NCBI RefSeq assembly: GCF_022836495.1
Contig: NZ_BQXM01000013.1
Coordinates: 1-64,000 of the forward strand
From: Desulforhabdus sp. TSK
GTDB lineage: Bacteria > Desulfobacterota > Syntrophobacteria > Syntrophobacterales > Syntrophobacteraceae
DNA length: 64,000 nt
Direction of reading: 5' to 3'
Shown here piece by piece: positions 59,344-64,000 of the stretch; positions within the stretch are counted from its first letter, which is position 1, and every line of letters starts with the position of its first letter. Under the pieces are notes generated by a model, which was not told where the DNA came from, did no database searches, and saw only the letters and a list, made by a program, of their open reading frames with translations. The position numbers and the translations under genes were made by a program.

Positions 59344-60870
59344 TCAAAGTTTGCACGTGTTCTGCAATTTGGGGGTGAAACGTTCCGGTCCCTTCAAAAT
59401 GGGTTTTCCGAGGGCCTTGGAAATATTTCGTAGCATACCGCCGAACAGCCACACGTGAAAAGGATAAAGCACATACCAATAGAGAATTCCTGCGAGCCCC
59501 CTGGGGAGAAAGCGTGAAAGCTGTTGTAATTCCGTCTGATTCGTTCCCATGGGGGAGAGCTTGAATTCCAGGACGGCTTCTCCGGGGGTCTTCATTTCCG
59601 CCACGAGCAGCAGCCGATGAGGAGAGTCCACCTCCAGGACACGCCAGAAATCGAGAGCGTCCCCTACGTAGAGCTCGCTGGGATGGCGGCGGCCGCGCCG
59701 CAATCCCGCCCCGCCCACCATGCGGTCCATGGCGCCCCGCATTTTCCAGAGGATGTCTCCGAAATACCAGCCGTTTTCACCGCCAATGCGAACGATATGC
59801 TCCCAGATTTCCTCGACGGATGCTTGAATGCGAATGCGGTGTCCGCATTCCAGGATCGTGCCCCCCGCGTACCGGGCATCGCCGCAATAGGTCCATTCCG
59901 GGGGCAGGAGGGCTCCTGCATCCGTCCAGCAGGTTTCTACCCGCTGCTGCTGGATTTTTTCCAGGGCCAGGCGAATGGTTTGCCTGCAGTCCCGAAGCTC
60001 CAGGGGGATGATGGAGCGGATACGATTGTCCTGGCAGACGACCTCGTTGCTGAGTCCCTGCGCCAGGGGCTGAGCGATGGAAGCCGGCACCGGTGTGACG
60101 AGGTGTATCCAGAGTGCGCTCAAACGAGGGGTCAGGAAAGGCACGGGAATGATCCTGCGGCGGGGAAGACCGGCCTCCTCGGCATAGATGTGGATGAGTT
60201 TCTGGTAGGTCAGTGTTTCTGGCCCCCCGATGTCGAAGGTCTGACCGGAGGTTTCCTCGTGCTCCAGGCACCCCTGCAGGTAACCCAGCACGTTTCCGAT
60301 GTCTATGGGCTGAACGGGAGTGCGCACCCACGAGGGAGTGATCATGACGGGAAGACGATCCACGAGGTAGCGCAGCATTTCGAAAGAGGCACTGCCCGAA
60401 CCGAGGATCATGGCGGCACGAAGCACTGTGGCGGACACCGGGCCCGATTGAAGGATGCCGCCCACCTCGTGCCGGGACCGTATGTGCTTGCTCAGGCTCG
60501 GATCATCGGGTCTTCCCAGGGCTCCCAGGTAAATGACCCGCTTCAGTCCTGCTTCGGATGCTGCCGTGACCATGTTCAGGGCTGACTCCCGGTCGGCATG
60601 AGCGTACTTGCCGGTAGCCGAGATCATGGAATGGATGAGGTAAAATGCAGCTCCGCATCCCTGGCAGGCCTTCCGGAGGGAATCGAGATCCAGGGCGTCT
60701 CCCTCGACCATTTCCAGGTTCGAATGCCGCGCCCAGGGGCGGCATCCCAATTTGGCGATGGATCGCGCCATGACGCGGACCCTGTAGCCGGCATCCAGAA
60801 GCCTCGGCACAAGCCTCCCACCGATATATCCTGTAGCTCCAAGGACCAACACCGGTTCTGATTTCATCAA
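59344..60870 (-). CDS. NAD-binding SDR protein with C-terminal DUF2867
   Basis: A 508-residue protein. The atypical SDR domain opens 'VLVLGATGYIGGRLVPRLLD' and has 'LEMVEGDALDLDSL', 'HADRESALNMVTAASEAGLK' and 'DPSLSKHIRSRHEVGGIL'. From about residue 330 a DUF2867/SRPBCC-like domain follows ('WEHIVRIGGENGWYFGDILW', 'RMVGGAGLRRGRRHP', 'DFWRVLEVDSPHRLLLVAEM'), and a C-terminal hydrophobic piece ('GILYWYVLYPFHVWLFGGML') may touch the membrane. The combination is known in bacteria, but the reaction is not established. The start has the usual opening. Confidence 0.8.
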   Translation of the reverse strand: MMKSEPVLVLGATGYIGGRLVPRLLDAGYRVRVMARSIAKLGCRPWARHSNLEMVEGDALDLDSLRKACQGCGAAFYLIHSMISATGKYAHADRESALNMVTAASEAGLKRVIYLGALGRPDDPSLSKHIRSRHEVGGILQSGPVSATVLRAAMILGSGSASFEMLRYLVDRLPVMITPSWVRTPVQPIDIGNVLGYLQGCLEHEETSGQTFDIGGPETLTYQKLIHIYAEEAGLPRRRIIPVPFLTPRLSALWIHLVTPVPASIAQPLAQGLSNEVVCQDNRIRSIIPLELRDCRQTIRLALEKIQQQRVETCWTDAGALLPPEWTYCGDARYAGGTILECGHRIRIQASVEEIWEHIVRIGGENGWYFGDILWKMRGAMDRMVGGAGLRRGRRHPSELYVGDALDFWRVLEVDSPHRLLLVAEMKTPGEAVLEFKLSPMGTNQTELQQLSRFLPRGLAGILYWYVLYPFHVWLFGGMLRNISKALGKPILKGPERFTPKLQNTCKL

Positions 60871-61060
60871 GTCCCCCCCTTTTTTGGGATACTTGCAAAC
60901 CTAAGACCACCTCAGTATAAAGGCAAGATTCAAGATTGAAGAGATAAAACTATCTACCTGATTACTCATATCTTTGATGAAGCACTGAAGCTCAGGAAAA
61001 AAGGAAATTTCTCTGTCATGCAACGTCTTCCGTCATTTCCCTCAAGCAGAGAGAGTCAAG

Positions 61061-61484
61061 ACTTTCTGGCTCTGCCTGCTGTTGGCTGCAGCGTTTAGCT
61101 GGGGCTGTGCGCACGCTCCGGAGGAATCGCCTTCTGCAGGGCGCACATCGGCCTTTCAGGAGTTTTCCCCCGCACTTTCGGAGGCTCCGCCCGGCGGAAT
61201 CGCTCTACCCTCTACTCCCACACCGGGGGTCGAGCCGATCAACAAGCAACTGACGCTGGATCAGGCAGAGGAGATTCCCGGCGAGGCGACCACGCTGCCC
61301 GTCGTCACGCCCGAAGACCTGTCGCGGGACACCGATTCCCTCGTGAAACAGGCATGGGAAAAGCGGCCGGAAATGGCGGCGGCTCGTTCCCTCGTCCAGG
61401 CCTCCCGCGACCGGGTGCAGTCCGCCCGCGGGGGCTTCCTGCCGAAAATCGGGGCCAATGCCAATTACCAGTGGGATTCCGAAT
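61061..61484 (+). pseudogene. Truncated TolC-type outer-membrane efflux protein
   Basis: The frame has a lipoprotein-like segment 'TFWLCLLLAAAFSWGC' and then the C-terminal half of a TolC-type repeat ('LVKQAWEKRPEMAAARSLVQ', 'DRVQSARGGFLPKIGANAN'). No good start codon lies in this frame (only a TTG or a weak ATT), an internal piece of the first repeat is missing, and it ends at the palindromic repeat at 61485. A full protein has about 450 residues. It is a decayed gene. Confidence 0.7.
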
Positions 61485-61547
61485 TTTGTAGGAGCGGCAT
61501 CCTGCCGCGATGGTGAGCCTGTCGCGGCAGGATGCCGCTCCTACAAA
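61485..61547. repeat. Palindromic repeat 'GTAGGAGCGG', copy 3, at a deletion junction
   Basis: Arms 'tttgtaggagcggcatcctg' plus 'ccgcga' and the perfect inverse enclose an 11-base loop ('tggtgagcctg' region). Its right flank ('gaacagggagccatcaaa') matches the flank of the copies at 54096 and 59201. It lies exactly between the truncated TolC-type gene and the truncated RND permease gene. Confidence 0.85.
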
Positions 61548-61599
61548 GAACAGGGAGCCATCAAATCGAAAGTGTTGCACCGCGCCGGAATTACAGGCC

Positions 61600-63438
61600 G
61601 GCCTTGCCGAGCTGAGCGCTTCGCGCGGGAAGTTTTGCCTGCCGACGTCCACCTGCGCGTCACTCGAGACTACGGGCAGACGGCCGACCATAAAGTGAAC
61701 GAGCTGGTGGATGCCCTGCTGGTGGCTATTGCGGTGGTCGTGCTGCTCCTGGCCTACACCCTGGGGTGGAGGGAAGGGATCCTCATCGCCCTGGCCGTTC
61801 CGGTGACCTTCAGCTTCACGCTCCTCATCAACCTCTTTCTCGGCTATACCATCAACCGGGTGACCCTGTTCGCTCTCATCCTTTCGCTGGGCCTGGTGGT
61901 GGACGATCCCATTGTGGACGTGGAAAACATCCACCGCCATTTCACTCAGCGCAAAGCACCGCCGCACCGGGCCGTGGTGGAGGCGGTGAACGAAGTGCGC
62001 CCACCCATCATACTCGCCACCCTGGCGGTCATCGTTTCCTTCCTCCCCATGTTCTTCATCACCGGCATGATGGGGACGACCTGGACGGGTACGAGCAGTC
62101 CCATGGATTTCAACGGCCTCGTGCGCCACTATTATCTCCGCCAGGGTGCCAACGTGGCGGACATCCGCTTCAACTTCATCGGAAAGAAATACCGTTCCCA
62201 GCAGAGCCATGCCATTGGACTTCGACTGCGCAACGACCTCAAAGCCATTGCGGAGCGCTACGGCGCCAATATCAAAATTGTGGAGAGCCCCCCCGGGCCC
62301 CCCCGTGATCTCGACACTGGTGGCGGAAGTCTATGGACGCATCGGGCAACCCTACGCGGAACTGGCCCAGGCGGCGGGAAGGGTCCGTCGGCTCATGGAA
62401 GAGACGCCGGGAGTCGTGGACGTGGACGACGTCCTGGTGGCCCCTGAAAGTAAAGCGGTCTTCCGTGTCGATAGGGAGAAGGCCGCTCTGCATGGGATCA
62501 GTGAGCTGCAGATCGCCGGGGCGCTGCAGGGAACGGTTGACGGGTCCCGGGTCGGCGCCCTGCGGCTGGATACGGAAGTGAATCCGGTCCACATCATGCT
62601 CCGCCTGCCGCGTGTGGACCGAGCGCGGCAGGAAGATCTCCTGCAGATCATGATGCGTGGACAGAATGGGGAAGGGGTATTCCTCTCGGAGCTTGGACGC
62701 TTCCAGGATACGGTCATCGATCAGCCGGTCTATCACAAGAATCTAACGCCGGTTGTTTATGTTTTTGGCGAAACGGCGGGCCTGCCGCCTCCCGAGGCTG
62801 TGCTGGCTCTCGAGGACAAAGTGGGTGACGAGCCGACTCTGGATGGGTTCCGCATGGTCTGGTCGGGAGAAGGGGAATGGGACATCACCCTCCGCGTCTT
62901 TCGGGACCTGGGGATTGCCTTTGGAGTGGCCGTGCTGGGGATTTACATCCTGCTCATGTACCAGACCCAGAGCTATCTGCTGCCGGCCATACAGCTCATT
63001 GCATTGCCCCTTTCCGTCATCGGCATTCTGCCCGGCTTCTGGATCCTCAACCTGCTGACGGGACACACGGTGGGAGGCTGGGAAAACCCCGTCTATTTCA
63101 CGGCGACGGCCATGATCGGCATGATCGCCCTCGCCGGCATCGCCACGCGCAACTCCATTCTCCTCATCGAGTTCGTCGAGGCCCAAAAAGCAGAAGGCAA
63201 ACCCCTGATTGTTTCCCTCATCGAGGCGGGAGCCCTCAGGACCCGTCCCATTCTCCTCACGTCCCTGGCCGCCATGCTTGCCGCCTGGCCCATCACGCTG
63301 GATCCCATTTTTTCGGGCCTGGCCTGGGCCTTGATTTACGGCATTGCGGTTTCCACGTTCTTTACCCTGATCGTCGTGCCCGTCGTCTACTACATGGCCT
63401 ATGGGGGGAGAAGCTGCGCCGCAGGAAGTGGGGACTGA
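61600..63438 (+). pseudogene. Truncated, frameshifted RND-family efflux permease
   Basis: Pieces of an AcrB/CusA-type pump are recognisable: 'TRDYGQTADHKVNELVDALL', TM helices with 'GLVVDDPIVDVENIHRHF' (TM4 charges), 'LRNDLKAIAERYGANIKIVE', then in another frame 'VAEVYGRIGQPYAELAQAAG', 'HGISELQIAGALQGTVDG', 'FGVAVLGIYILLMYQTQSYL' and 'ATRNSILLIEFVEAQKAEGK'. The N-terminus and a central stretch (after 'FFITGMMGTTW') are missing. A C7 tract at 62298-62304 shifts the frame by one base, and a G6 tract near 63402-63407 shifts it again at the end. A normal protein has over 1,000 residues, so this gene is dead. Confidence 0.75.
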
Positions 63439-63445
63439 AGGAAGT

Positions 63446-64000
63446 TCATGGGGTGAATGTGCCGGGGCTTCCTGACAGACGCAGCTCCGGGGGAGGGGGA
63501 CACTCGATTTCCACGGGAACGCCGGTGGCTGGATGCCGGAACCCGAGGTGCAGGGCATGGAGAAAATACCCCGTATCCCCGGGAAGGGCGTTCTGGGGAT
63601 CCTTGAAAGTCCCTCCGCTCTCATAAAGGGGGTCCCCCACGAGGGGGTGTCCCGCAGCGGCCAGGTGGATGCGGATCTGGTGCGGCCTTCCCGTTTCAAT
63701 GCTCACTTCCAGGAGGGAGCATGCTTCTTCCCCCTGAGGCTTTCGAACCTCCAGCACCCTGACCCGGCTGAGAGCGCTTCCTCCCCGAGCGCTGGCGGCG
63801 TGGAGCGTTCCCAGGCGGGGATGCGGGACGGGGCCGATGGGAATATCGATGGAGAACGAGGTGCTGGAGGGGGCTCCCCGCACGAGGGTCCGGTAGATTT
63901 TGGACACCTCCCTGTTCCTCCATGCCCCGGCCAAGACGGAACGTGCGTGGGGAGTACGAGAAAAAAGCACGACTCCCGAGGTCCCGCGTCCCAGGCGATG
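63446..64000 (-). CDS. RluA-family pseudouridine synthase (partial, cut by window edge)
   Basis: Only the last 185 or so codons are in the window; the N-terminal (S4-like) part lies beyond 64000. The visible part has 'HRLGRGTSGVVLFSR' at the edge, then 'YRTLVRGAP', 'EVSIETGRPHQIRIHLAAAG' and 'PLVGDPLY', the RluA-type core that turns uridine into pseudouridine in rRNA or tRNA. The usual catalytic Asp of HRLD is Gly here (GGA codon). Whether this is a subfamily feature or a lesion cannot be told from one gene. Confidence 0.8.
   Translation of the reverse strand, partial: HRLGRGTSGVVLFSRTPHARSVLAGAWRNREVSKIYRTLVRGAPSSTSFSIDIPIGPVPHPRLGTLHAASARGGSALSRVRVLEVRKPQGEEACSLLEVSIETGRPHQIRIHLAAAGHPLVGDPLYESGGTFKDPQNALPGDTGYFLHALHLGFRHPATGVPVEIECPPPPELRLSGSPGTFTP

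Noticed and set aside
1-64000. Prophage or integrative element spanning the window
   Set aside because: No integrase, phage structural gene, tRNA attachment site or transposase was seen; only repeats and toxin-antitoxin genes.

Overview
The window reads like a chromosomal segment of a strictly anaerobic Deltaproteobacterium (Desulfobacterota, possibly of the Syntrophobacter type). The reasons are a run of two-component systems, an OxlT-like OFA transporter, a PPi-dependent phosphofructokinase, an orphan NuoG/HoxU-like iron-sulfur protein, a B12-type radical SAM protein and GC-rich codon use. The taxonomy is inferred, since there is no rRNA or other marker in the window. No tRNA, rRNA, CRISPR array or intact insertion sequence was seen.

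Layout. (1) 1-3.6 kb is a decayed accessory island on the minus strand. It holds an intact HepT/MntA toxin-antitoxin pair between two diverged copies of a repeat carrying a DUF4351-like fragment, a UPF0175 antitoxin with a truncated PIN toxin, and the frameshifted remains of a Phd/YafQ-type pair. (2) 3.7-21.2 kb is an exopolysaccharide or O-antigen-type cluster, all on the minus strand: WecG/TagA transferase, heparinase-like protein, hexapeptide acyltransferase, four other glycosyltransferases, a Wzy-like polymerase, a pyruvyl transferase with an FrhB-like iron-sulfur partner, a Wzx-like flippase, a secreted beta-helix protein and a broken UDP-HexNAc 4-epimerase. A likely terminator at 3741-3778 closes it. 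Its centre (about 12.3-14.6 kb) is clearly AT-richer than the rest. (3) 21.3-29.3 kb has a MazF-like toxin and its antitoxin, an Rpn-type nuclease gene and a remnant of a second one, and nucleotide-sugar genes: GDP-fucose synthase, GDP-mannose 4,6-dehydratase, a nucleotide-sugar dehydrogenase and ManC. Together these give mannose-1-P to GDP-mannose to GDP-fucose plus a uronic acid donor. A palindromic repeat family sits in the gaps and next to ribosome binding sites here.

(4) 29.7-38.1 kb has a small unknown protein, an OFA-family MFS transporter with a long leader, a Ser/Thr kinase with a receiver-like N-terminus, a GNAT acetyltransferase, a calcineurin-type phosphoesterase and a HelY/Ski2-like helicase. 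(5) 38.3-45.3 kb is a minus-strand run of aconitase, a membrane-anchored sugar-type solute-binding protein, a NarL-class sensor kinase and its LuxR-type regulator. It has no transporter permease or ATPase and looks like a ligand-sensing three-component system linked to aconitase. (6) 45.4-55.2 kb on the plus strand holds UDP-glucose dehydrogenase, glutaminyl cyclase, a MASE3 sensor kinase (with an in-frame palindromic element), a translationally coupled hybrid kinase, an iron-sulfur protein and an HDOD protein. (7) 55.1-60.9 kb on the minus strand holds a radical SAM protein, PPi-PFK, a flavin-binding PNPOx-like protein and a two-domain SDR/DUF2867 protein. (8) 61-63.4 kb is the decayed remains of an RND efflux system joined at a palindromic repeat, followed by the 3' part of an RluA-type pseudouridine synthase cut by the window edge.

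Recurring themes are carbohydrate export, signal transduction, and several families of palindromic repeats that sit at gene borders, inside a gene and at a deletion junction.
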